From positions 1-5,676 of the forward strand of contig CALUDF010000220.1 in NCBI GenBank assembly GCA_943914745.1: DNA of 5,676 bases. Direction: 5' to 3'. A program made the translations under genes and the position numbers. This document shows positions 1 to 5,326 of the stretch, piece by piece. The stretch comes from an uncultured Bacteriovorax sp. (GTDB lineage: Bacteria; Bdellovibrionota; Bacteriovoracia; Bacteriovoracales; Bacteriovoracaceae). Within the stretch, counting starts at the first letter, position 1; the number at the start of each line of letters is the position of its first letter. The notes under the pieces are model-generated. The model ran no database searches, was not told the DNA's origin, and was given only the letters and a program-made list of their open reading frames with translations.

Positions 1-173
1 ATACAAAGCAAAGAAAAGAGTGTGAGAATTTTTATAAAAAATATAGCACAACTCTTACTCTTGAGAATGCAGATAAGCCCTATTTAAGTTGTAATTTTCA
101 AGTGGAAAACATTGATCAAGTAATAAAGAATTATGATTCTTTGATTAAGCATGTGAATAGTATAAAAAACTAA
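1..173 (+). CDS. 3' end of an unidentified protein (partial)
   Basis: An open frame with codons beginning at position 3 runs without interruption from the left edge to a TAA stop at 171-173. It gives the last 56 residues of a protein whose start lies outside the window. The fragment is hydrophilic and rich in Lys, Asn and Tyr, has two cysteines (residues 7 and 30 of the fragment), and ends in Ser-Ile-Lys-Asn. I see no transmembrane segment and recognise no family. GC is about 26% by hand count, far below the following genes, which may mean foreign origin or weak constraint. The stop is only three bases from the stop codon of the convergent LysR-type gene. That it is coding rests on the unbroken frame and tidy tail-to-tail spacing. 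Function is unknown. Confidence 0.6.
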   Translation, partial: TKQRKECENFYKKYSTTLTLENADKPYLSCNFQVENIDQVIKNYDSLIKHVNSIKN

Positions 174-176
174 AGT

Positions 177-1076
177 TTAAAACAAAACATCCGAATACCC
201 CTCCGAAAGAAACACCTTCAACTCACTTATAAAAGTACTCACATTTAAATTCAGCCTATTCCTCGCCGGCGTCACCGCCCAAATATCCTTTTTCCCTTCA
301 CTGTAATCCTCTAACAAGCTCACCAACGTCCCATCTTTAATATGAGAAAAAACATACGACCCAGGAAGCCTCACCACTCCTAAACCATTAAGCGCCGCTT
401 GCAGCACAACTCTAGGATTATTAGTTTTTAAATTCCCACTGACGAGAACCGACTTGGCCTTTCCACTTTGCTTAAACGCCCATTGAGCTTGCCCACCAAG
501 ACAATTGTAGGCTTTCAATGCCTCAGGCGTCTGAGGCCTTTTATGTTTCTTCAAATACTCAGGAGATGCACAAACATACTCACGCCTAGAAGCAATCTTC
601 TGAGCAAAAAGAGAAGAGGTCGTTAAATGCCCAATGCGAATCCCCACATCATATCTCTCGGCAATCAAGTCGACGATATGAGTGTCAAAATTGAGCTCAA
701 TTGTGAGTTCCGGATATTTTTTTGCCATTTCAATGAGTACTGGAGCGATATAGTTTTCACCAAAAACGCCGGCGAGTGTCACGCGCAGAAGTCCGCGCGG
801 TTTATCAGAAGGAGCTACTAGCTCGGCGCGGGCCGCTTCGAGGTTTTGTAGAGAGGACTGACAGTTCTTTAAAAACTCTTCCCCAGTGCTCGTGAGTTGA
901 ACTTTTCTAGTCGAGCGGAAAAAAAGCGCAATCCCAACTTCATCTTCCAAGGCCTTAATGGTCTTACTCACATGAGATTTTGAGATTCCAAGAGAGCTTG
1001 CGGCCTTAGAGAAGCTTCCTAGTTCGCTGACTCTGACAAAGGTTAAAATGCACTGAATCCATTTTATTGTTTCCAT
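177..1076 (-). CDS. LysR-type transcriptional regulator, probable regulator of the divergent formaldehyde operon
   Basis: This is a 299-residue protein, the usual length for the LysR family. The N-terminal winged helix-turn-helix spans residues 5-65, with the typical F-V-x-V-x-E-x-G-S-F-x-K-A-A run at 13-26, a recognition helix at 32-43, and a wing of the R-S-T-R-x-V-x-L-T-x-x-G type (54-65). A linker helix follows, then an effector-binding (type 2 periplasmic-binding-like) domain at about 92-295. The wing and the start of the effector domain resemble the CrgA-like subgroup. It is divergent from frmA with 93 bp between the two start codons. From LysR-family habit it probably binds that region, represses itself and controls frmAB. 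A LysR gene beside glutathione-dependent formaldehyde genes is also known in gammaproteobacteria; I recall GfnR of Pseudomonas aeruginosa. The effector is unknown. The ATG start has no purine-rich ribosome binding site (the bases before it are TTTCCCT), but the N-terminus fits the family. Confidence 0.92.
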   Translation of the reverse strand: METIKWIQCILTFVRVSELGSFSKAASSLGISKSHVSKTIKALEDEVGIALFFRSTRKVQLTSTGEEFLKNCQSSLQNLEAARAELVAPSDKPRGLLRVTLAGVFGENYIAPVLIEMAKKYPELTIELNFDTHIVDLIAERYDVGIRIGHLTTSSLFAQKIASRREYVCASPEYLKKHKRPQTPEALKAYNCLGGQAQWAFKQSGKAKSVLVSGNLKTNNPRVVLQAALNGLGVVRLPGSYVFSHIKDGTLVSLLEDYSEGKKDIWAVTPARNRLNLNVSTFISELKVFLSEGYSDVLF

Positions 1077-1084
1077 AGGGAAAC

Positions 1085-1113
1085 AGTGTTGTTCTTAGAG
1101 AGAGGATAGTCAA
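1085..1113 (-). promoter_or_regulatory. Candidate promoter of the LysR-type gene
   Basis: On the minus strand, TTGACT (1113-1108, five of six matches to the -35 consensus) is followed 17 bases later by a poor -10 candidate, AACACT (1090-1085, three of six). Transcription would begin around 1078, almost at the ATG, leaving essentially no leader. The -35 overlaps the -35 proposed for frmA on the other strand. The -35 is good and the -10 weak, so this is tentative. Confidence 0.3.
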
Positions 1114-1135
1114 GACCCGATGGGGGAAGTATGAT
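1107..1135 (+). promoter_or_regulatory. Candidate sigma-70-type promoter of frmAB
   Basis: TATGAT at 1130-1135 matches the -10 consensus at five of six positions. Exactly 17 bases upstream is TAGTCA (1107-1112, four of six to TTGACA). Transcription would start near 1142, giving a leader of about 28 bases that contains the Shine-Dalgarno site. An imperfect -35 is usual for promoters needing an activator, which suits a LysR-type regulator. This is inference from consensus matching only. Confidence 0.45.
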
Positions 1136-1158
1136 ATTTTTTTCAAGTTTTTTAATAC

Positions 1159-1164
1159 GGGAGG
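1159..1164 (+). promoter_or_regulatory. Ribosome binding site that fixes the frmA start
   Basis: GGGAGG ends five bases before the ATG at 1170. An upstream in-frame ATG at 1131 has no such site and lies inside the proposed -10 box. The strong site selects 1170 and gives the normal family length. Confidence 0.8.
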
Positions 1165-1169
1165 AAACA

Positions 1170-2279
1170 ATGAAAGTTAAAGCAGCAGTAGCGTGGGGAC
1201 CAGGGCAGCCACTTAAAATAGAGACAGTTGATTTAGAAGGGCCAAAGAAAGGCGAGGTGCTCGTTCGTATCGTTGCGAGTGGCGTTTGTCACACGGACGC
1301 ATACACTCTTTCAGGAGTAGACCCGGAAGGAATTTTTCCAGTTATTTTGGGCCACGAAGGAGCAGGTGTTGTTGAAGAAGTTGGCGAAGGTGTGACATCA
1401 CTTAAAAAAGGTGATCACGTCATCCCTCTCTACACTCCAGAGTGTGGAACTTGTAAATTCTGTACATCAGGTAAGACGAACCTGTGCCAACGCATCCGCG
1501 AGACGCAAGGAAAAGGTTTAATGCCAGATGGGACGAGCCGTTTTTCAAAAGATGGGAAACCAATCTTTCACTATATGGGAACATCGACGTTTGCTGAGTA
1601 CACTGTGTGTGCAGAAATTTCTCTGGCCAAGATTGATAAGGCAGCTCCTCTGGATAAAGTTTGTCTTCTTGGTTGTGGAGTCACAACGGGAATTGGCGCG
1701 GTTTTAAATACAGCGAAAGTTGAAAAGAACGACAACGTCGCCGTCTTTGGAATTGGAGGAATTGGTCTTTCAGTTATCCAAGGGGCAAAAATGGTGGGCG
1801 CTAAGAAAATCATCGCGGTTGACATCAACAATTCAAAAGAAGAGATGGCAAGAAAGTTTGGAGCAACGGATTTCGTGAACCCAAAAGAAATCGAAGGCAC
1901 TATCGTTGACCAAATCGTCAAGATGACAGACGGTGGGGTTGAGCACTCGTTTGAGTGTGTGGGAAACACGACTCTTATGAGACAGGCCCTTGAGTGCTGT
2001 CACAAAGGCTGGGGGCAATCGACCATCATCGGTGTGGCGGCCGCGGGCCAAGAGATCTCGACTCGTCCATTTCAACTAGTGACTGGAAGAGTGTGGAAAG
2101 GGTCTGCTTTTGGGGGAGTGAAGGGCAGAACTGAGCTTCCAGGTTACGTTCAACAATACATGAAAGGGGAAATCAATCTTGATGACCTGGTGACTTTCAC
2201 AATGCCAATTGAAGAAATCAATACGGCTTTCGATTATATGCATGAAGGAAAAAGTATTAGAAGTGTTGTGACTTTCTAG
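1170..2279 (+). CDS. frmA: S-(hydroxymethyl)glutathione dehydrogenase, class III zinc alcohol dehydrogenase
   Basis: The enzyme oxidises S-hydroxymethylglutathione, formed spontaneously from formaldehyde and glutathione, to S-formylglutathione with NAD+ in the cytoplasm. The family also reduces S-nitrosoglutathione. From the ATG at 1170 it has 369 residues, the same length as I recall for E. coli FrmA. Catalytic zinc ligands are Cys40, His62 (in G-H-E-G) and Cys169. The structural zinc site is Cys92, Cys95, Cys98 and Cys106. The Rossmann motif G-I-G-G-I-G is at 194-199, with Asp218 at the end of the second strand favouring NAD+. Class III substrate determinants are present: D-P-E at 51-53 and Arg110 in the Q-R-I-R-E-T-Q-G-K-G stretch. 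Conservation across M-P-D-G-T-S-R-F and H-Y-M-G-T-S-T-F makes the class assignment secure. It is first in an operon with frmB, nine bases away. Nothing is missing or broken. Confidence 0.97.
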   Translation: MKVKAAVAWGPGQPLKIETVDLEGPKKGEVLVRIVASGVCHTDAYTLSGVDPEGIFPVILGHEGAGVVEEVGEGVTSLKKGDHVIPLYTPECGTCKFCTSGKTNLCQRIRETQGKGLMPDGTSRFSKDGKPIFHYMGTSTFAEYTVCAEISLAKIDKAAPLDKVCLLGCGVTTGIGAVLNTAKVEKNDNVAVFGIGGIGLSVIQGAKMVGAKKIIAVDINNSKEEMARKFGATDFVNPKEIEGTIVDQIVKMTDGGVEHSFECVGNTTLMRQALECCHKGWGQSTIIGVAAAGQEISTRPFQLVTGRVWKGSAFGGVKGRTELPGYVQQYMKGEINLDDLVTFTMPIEEINTAFDYMHEGKSIRSVVTF

Positions 2280-2283
2280 GGAG
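2279..2283 (+). promoter_or_regulatory. Ribosome binding site of frmB overlapping the frmA stop
   Basis: GGGAG at 2279-2283 uses the last base of the frmA TAG stop and ends five bases before the frmB ATG at 2289. Ribosomes finishing frmA therefore uncover or deliver the frmB start, so the two genes are probably translationally coupled. Confidence 0.65.
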
Positions 2284-2288
2284 AAGAG

Positions 2289-3110
2289 ATGAAACAATTA
2301 AAGTCTCATAAAACGTTTGAAGGAAAGACTGAGTTTTGGTCTCATGAGTCGCAGGCGACAAAAACAGAGATGAAATTCTCAACTTTCATTCCTAATGGGG
2401 AAGTAAAAGGCTGTTTGATTTGGCTCTCAGGTCTAACTTGTAATGAAGAGAATTTTATTACGAAGGCGGGCGCTCAAAAGTTTTTGGCCGAAAAGAAATT
2501 GATGGTCATTGCTCCTGACACTTCACCGAGGGGGCTAAGTCTTCCAGGTGAGCATGACTCTTATGACTTTGGTTCAGGGGCCGGCTTTTATTTAAACGCT
2601 ATGACTCCGGGCTACGCTGATCACTACAAGATGTATGACTATATCGTAAGCGATCTCTACAACCTGATCGTAAGCGAATTTAAGGTTAAAAATATTTCGA
2701 TCTTCGGGCATTCAATGGGTGGACATGGAGCCCTCGTTATTGGGCTTAGAAACCCTGAGAAGTTCAAGTCGATTTCAGCTTTTTCACCTATCGTGCATCC
2801 AAGTGTTGCTCCGTGGGGGATGAAAGCTTTTAGTGGTTATTTGGGGATTGATAAAGCCGCTTGGGCCACTTACGATGCAACGGAAATACTTATGTCGGGC
2901 AAAAAGCACCCTGCTAAAATTCTTGTTCATCAAGGTCTTCAGGATGAGTTTTATACCAAAGAGCTTTTGACGGATCATCTAAGAGAGGCGGCCATCAAGG
3001 CTGGCCAAGACCAAGAGGTTCGTCTGTGTGAAGGGTATGATCACAGCTATTATTTTATCTCGACATTCATGGAAGCGCATATCAAGCATCATGCTGAGTA
3101 TCTAGCTTAA
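2289..3110 (+). CDS. frmB: S-formylglutathione hydrolase (esterase D type)
   Basis: This cytoplasmic alpha/beta-hydrolase cleaves S-formylglutathione to formate and glutathione, the step after FrmA. The 273-residue length is close to family members such as E. coli FrmB and human esterase D. The nucleophile is Ser142 in G-H-S-M-G-G (140-145). The acid is Asp219 in H-Q-G-L-Q-D-E-F. The base is His252 in Y-D-H-S-Y-Y-F. The Ser-to-Asp spacing of 77 and Ser-to-His spacing of 110 fit the esterase D pattern. The L-S-G-L-T-C-N-E-E-N-F block (46-56), with its conserved cysteine near the active site, and P-D-T-S-P-R-G (76-82) are also diagnostic. It follows frmA by nine bases on the same strand and ends before a strong hairpin, so the two form a self-contained operon. 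The name fghA is used for the same enzyme. Confidence 0.97.
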   Translation: MKQLKSHKTFEGKTEFWSHESQATKTEMKFSTFIPNGEVKGCLIWLSGLTCNEENFITKAGAQKFLAEKKLMVIAPDTSPRGLSLPGEHDSYDFGSGAGFYLNAMTPGYADHYKMYDYIVSDLYNLIVSEFKVKNISIFGHSMGGHGALVIGLRNPEKFKSISAFSPIVHPSVAPWGMKAFSGYLGIDKAAWATYDATEILMSGKKHPAKILVHQGLQDEFYTKELLTDHLREAAIKAGQDQEVRLCEGYDHSYYFISTFMEAHIKHHAEYLA

Positions 3111-3126
3111 AACCTCTTTTTATTTA

Positions 3127-3162
3127 TGAGGGCACAGGAAGGCAAAACTTTCCTGGCCCTCA
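3127..3162 (+). terminator. Probable intrinsic terminator of frmAB
   Basis: Seventeen bases after the frmB stop, TGAGGGC (3127-3133) pairs with GCCCTCA (3156-3162). One bulged A later, CAGGAA (3135-3140) pairs with TTCCTG (3150-3155), closing a nine-base loop. That is 13 base pairs with one bulge. The downstream tract GTTTCTGTGTCT is only moderately T-rich, so the stem is convincing but the tail imperfect. On the other strand no U-run follows, so it should act in the + direction. Confidence 0.55.
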
Positions 3163-3167
3163 GTTTC

Positions 3168-3196
3168 TGTGTCTCCTGTGTCTTTTCATGGATAAT
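3168..3196 (+). promoter_or_regulatory. Candidate promoter of the receiver/CheX-like gene
   Basis: GATAAT at 3191-3196 matches the -10 consensus at five of six positions and lies between two candidate ATG codons (3188 and 3203). The bases where a -35 would sit (3168-3173, TGTGTC) are poor. If used, transcription would start at or next to the A of the 3203 ATG, making a leaderless message. Only the -10 is persuasive. Confidence 0.3.
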
Positions 3197-3202
3197 AAAA
3201 CC

Positions 3203-4006
3203 ATGAGTAATAAATTATCCATTTTAGTCATTGATGACGAGGCTGAATTAGGTGTCGTCTATACTAATCTTTTGTCTTCAATCGCCAACGTTACATTCAG
3301 TGATCATCCACAGAAGGCCTGGCGCTCAATTGAGAAGGCAAAATACGACTTAATCATCACTGATCTCAAGATGCCGGTGATTACAGGCGATGAGTTCGTC
3401 TCAATCGTGAGAGGGTCGAAATTAAATGCGCTGACACCGATTATTCTGAGTTCAGGCTTTATCAATAAACTTGTCGTCACCGAACTCACACGCGAGAGCA
3501 AGATCTATTTCTTGAGTAAGCCTTTTGATGAGGAATCCCTTCTGGGTGTGGTCAATAAAGCTCTAGGTGTAAAGAAGGCCGATCAAGAATCAGAAAGCTG
3601 GGCCTTGAATGAAAAGTGGCTTGAGGCCTTTACTGGCAACGTCGGTGCCATCGTGAAGGAAAAAGTAAAGATCACGAATGCCACCCAATTTGAGTCGTGG
3701 AATTTTGAATGTCTTGGGGCGCACTTCACTATCATATCGGGAAGTGAGCATCTCAACGTCTCTCTTCTTATGAAGGAGAAAACGTTCTTGAAAGTCGCGG
3801 GCCTTGTGCGCGAGACCCAGTATAAAGACATCGAAATGGAAGTCATGCACATCTGGAAAGAGCTTCTTGAGGGGATAGTGAGTGGAACCAGCAGAGTGAC
3901 TTTCTCGAAAATCGTTGGTCAACAAATCATCAGGCAGCCTGGGCATAAGTCTGCTTTCTTCAAAATTCACGGAGCATTTGGAGAAGTGCTGGCCTATTTG
4001 AATTAA
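3203..4006 (+). CDS. Response regulator: receiver domain fused to a CheX-like domain
   Basis: The protein has 267 residues from the ATG at 3203; an in-frame ATG at 3188 would add five. Neither start has a ribosome binding site. I prefer 3203 because it opens with the usual receiver form and because a -10-like GATAAT lies between the two. The N-terminal receiver domain (about 5-120) is complete: Asp11-Asp12 acidic pocket, phosphoacceptor Asp54 in T-D-L-K-M-P, Ser83 switch residue, Phe103, and Lys106-Pro107. The C-terminal part (about 133-267) has the order of a CheX/CheC-type phosphatase fold: a helix, an F-T-I-I-S-G strand region, an L-N-V-S-L-L-M strand, then a long helix with E-L-L-E-G-I-V-S-G (220-228). 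In CheX the catalytic motif is E-x-x-N; here it is E-x-x-E. No DNA-binding domain is visible. It probably acts in phosphorelay or chemotaxis-type signalling, partner unknown. The receiver call is firm; CheX-like is by pattern. Confidence 0.85.
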   Translation: MSNKLSILVIDDEAELGVVYTNLLSSIANVTFSDHPQKAWRSIEKAKYDLIITDLKMPVITGDEFVSIVRGSKLNALTPIILSSGFINKLVVTELTRESKIYFLSKPFDEESLLGVVNKALGVKKADQESESWALNEKWLEAFTGNVGAIVKEKVKITNATQFESWNFECLGAHFTIISGSEHLNVSLLMKEKTFLKVAGLVRETQYKDIEMEVMHIWKELLEGIVSGTSRVTFSKIVGQQIIRQPGHKSAFFKIHGAFGEVLAYLN

Positions 4007-4063
4007 GAAGTGTGAGTGAAAAAAATTCCATGCCGATTAGTTTTTACTTGAGGAAAGCTTAAG

Positions 4064-4092
4064 ATTCCAGATCTGAAAAAAAAAGTTAGAAT
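4064..4092 (+). promoter_or_regulatory. Candidate promoter of the solute-binding protein gene
   Basis: TAGAAT at 4087-4092 matches five of six positions of the -10 consensus. Seventeen bases upstream is only a weak -35 candidate, ATTCCA (4064-4069, three of six). The spacer contains a run of nine A (4076-4084). An imperfect palindrome at 4065-4077 covers the -35 area and could be an operator. The -10 ends eight bases before the start codon, so a message from here would have almost no leader. Confidence 0.33.
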
Positions 4093-4100
4093 ATTTCTTA

Positions 4101-4922
4101 ATGAACACTAATACCCGCCCTTTCATATTGATTAAGCTAATTGGAATTTTATTACTCGCCTTTTTAAGTACAAATTTACTTGCCCGGGAAGTTGTGCGCT
4201 TAACGACCGGTGAGTGGTCTCCCTACATTTCCGAAGAGCTAGAACAAAAGGGACTTCTCGCTCAAATCGCCTCGGAGGCGTTTGCTCTCCAAGATGTTGA
4301 AGTCAAACTCTACTTTTTCCCATGGCAAAGAGTGTATCAGCTCTCCAAAGACGGAGAGTATGATGGGACACTGGCGTATGCCCGCACGGTTGAAAGAGAA
4401 AAATTCTATCATTACAGCGATCCGGTCTACACGGGAAAGTATGTTCTTTTTCATTTGAAGGCCCATCCCTTTAAATGGGAGAAGTATGAGGATCTAAAAG
4501 ATATCCGAATCGCAGCAACTCGTGGCTTTGGTGGAATGGGGAAAGACTTTATTGCAGCAGAAGAAAAGAAAATCATCCAGGTTGACCGAGTGGTTAATGA
4601 TGTCCAAAGTTTCAATATGCTTTTTTTGGGTAGAGTCCAGGCCGTAGCTTCGGATATGGAAGTCGGATATGTGCTTCTCCATAAAAATTTCAGTAAAAAG
4701 GAAATGGCCTATGTGGGCCACAATGAGCACATCATTCAAACTGCGAAGTACCATCTGGTTCTTTCTAAGGGGCTCAAGAAAAGTCCCGAGCTTATTAAAA
4801 AATTCAATCAAGGTCTTGCCCAATTAAAAAAGAGCGGACGCTATGATCAGATCGTCAAAGAGTTCTACCAACAAAAAGTTTATAAAGAAGCTCTTCCAGC
4901 AAAGCTTTTAACTTCAAAATAA
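4101..4922 (+). CDS. Periplasmic solute-binding protein, SBP_bac_3 family (orphan)
   Basis: The protein has 273 residues. It begins with a signal peptide: Arg6 and Lys12, a hydrophobic core at about 13-27, and a likely signal peptidase I cut after L-L-A28. There is no lipobox cysteine. The mature part has the pattern of family-3 solute-binding proteins: E-W-S-P-Y (38-42), G-L-L (51-53) before the first helix, F-F-P-W-Q-R (72-77), G-E-Y-D-G (85-89), R-T-x-E-R (95-99) and Y-S-D-P-V-Y near 104-109. A second lobe starts around 130, with K-K-S-G-R-Y near the end. The family binds amino acids or other small polar molecules in the periplasm. No permease or ATPase gene lies beside it, and the ligand cannot be read from the sequence. 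The ATG has no ribosome binding site. The last 43 bases overlap the end of the convergent membrane-protein gene. Confidence 0.85.
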   Translation: MNTNTRPFILIKLIGILLLAFLSTNLLAREVVRLTTGEWSPYISEELEQKGLLAQIASEAFALQDVEVKLYFFPWQRVYQLSKDGEYDGTLAYARTVEREKFYHYSDPVYTGKYVLFHLKAHPFKWEKYEDLKDIRIAATRGFGGMGKDFIAAEEKKIIQVDRVVNDVQSFNMLFLGRVQAVASDMEVGYVLLHKNFSKKEMAYVGHNEHIIQTAKYHLVLSKGLKKSPELIKKFNQGLAQLKKSGRYDQIVKEFYQQKVYKEALPAKLLTSK

Positions 4923-5326
4923 ATCAGTAGCGAGCGGGTCTTCATAAAGCGCAGCTTTTGATTGAGACCAGTTCTCCAAATGAAGTGAACAATCAAGCAA
5001 GAGATGAAGGCCGACAGCCCCAGGACGCCGCCTGGACCTTTTATGTAAAGAATCAAAAAATGGAAAATGAAACTGAAGATGATGCTTGAAAGAGCGATCT
5101 GCACGCGGTTAAGCCTTTTGGGGTCTGTCATTCCGACAAAAGATGAGCCTAAGAAAACGGCCTGCATGATGGGGATAAGAGGATCGGTTACAAAAGAAGT
5201 GAGTCCGATGAAAATGAGAGTGAGAAAAGAGGAGGCACGCACACTTCCAAAGTGTTTTGTCAGTGCCAGCGAGTGGGTGAGCTGGGCTGCTGTTTGTGAA
5301 ACAATTAACGTAAGAAGAAGTTTCAT
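4880..5326 (-). CDS. Small integral membrane protein, second of a tandem paralogous pair
   Basis: The protein has 148 residues and I do not recognise the family. Hydrophobic segments lie at about 3-22, 33-47, 50-66, 76-95 and 101-117, suggesting four or five membrane spans. Motifs are A-V-F-L-G-S-S-F-V-G-M (56-66) and G-G-V-L-G-L-S-A-F-I (99-108). Both recur in the upstream protein, so the two are paralogues. The start is the ATG at 5326-5324. It has GAGGA seven bases upstream and overlaps the upstream stop as ATGA, indicating translational coupling. The same frame stays open upstream to 5650, but that stretch is polar and arginine/histidine-rich, is an out-of-frame reading of the preceding gene, and is not used. 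After residue 118 a tail of about 30 residues has no counterpart in the partner. Its last 13 or so codons are antisense to the solute-binding protein gene. Function is unknown. Confidence 0.8.
   Translation of the reverse strand: MKLLLTLIVSQTAAQLTHSLALTKHFGSVRASSFLTLIFIGLTSFVTDPLIPIMQAVFLGSSFVGMTDPKRLNRVQIALSSIIFSFIFHFLILYIKGPGGVLGLSAFISCLIVHFIWRTGLNQKLRFMKTRSLLIYFEVKSFAGRASL

Noticed and set aside
167..178. Small A-T hairpin AAAC/GTTT followed on the minus strand by a T run, as a terminator for the LysR-type gene.
   Set aside because: The stem is four or five pairs, nearly all A-T, too weak to call an intrinsic terminator with any confidence.
1131..1169. Longer frmA beginning at the ATG at 1131.
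   Set aside because: It adds 13 residues absent from the family, has no ribosome binding site and overlaps the best -10 candidate. The ATG at 1170 has GGGAGG at ideal spacing and gives the family length of 369.
1571..1969. Minus-strand open frames within frmA, and similar ones within frmB, the receiver gene and the binding-protein gene.
   Set aside because: All lie inside firmly identified genes and show no family features or start signals.
4047..4063. Hairpin CTTGAG/CTTAAG between the receiver gene and the binding-protein gene, as a terminator.
   Set aside because: It is six A-T-rich pairs including a G-U and has no T run on either strand.
4937..4969. Nested inverted repeats GGTCT/AGACC and AAAGC/GCTTT just after the solute-binding protein stop, as a terminator.
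   Set aside because: Each stem is only five pairs, they are separated by unpaired bases, no T run follows, and the region is coding on the other strand.
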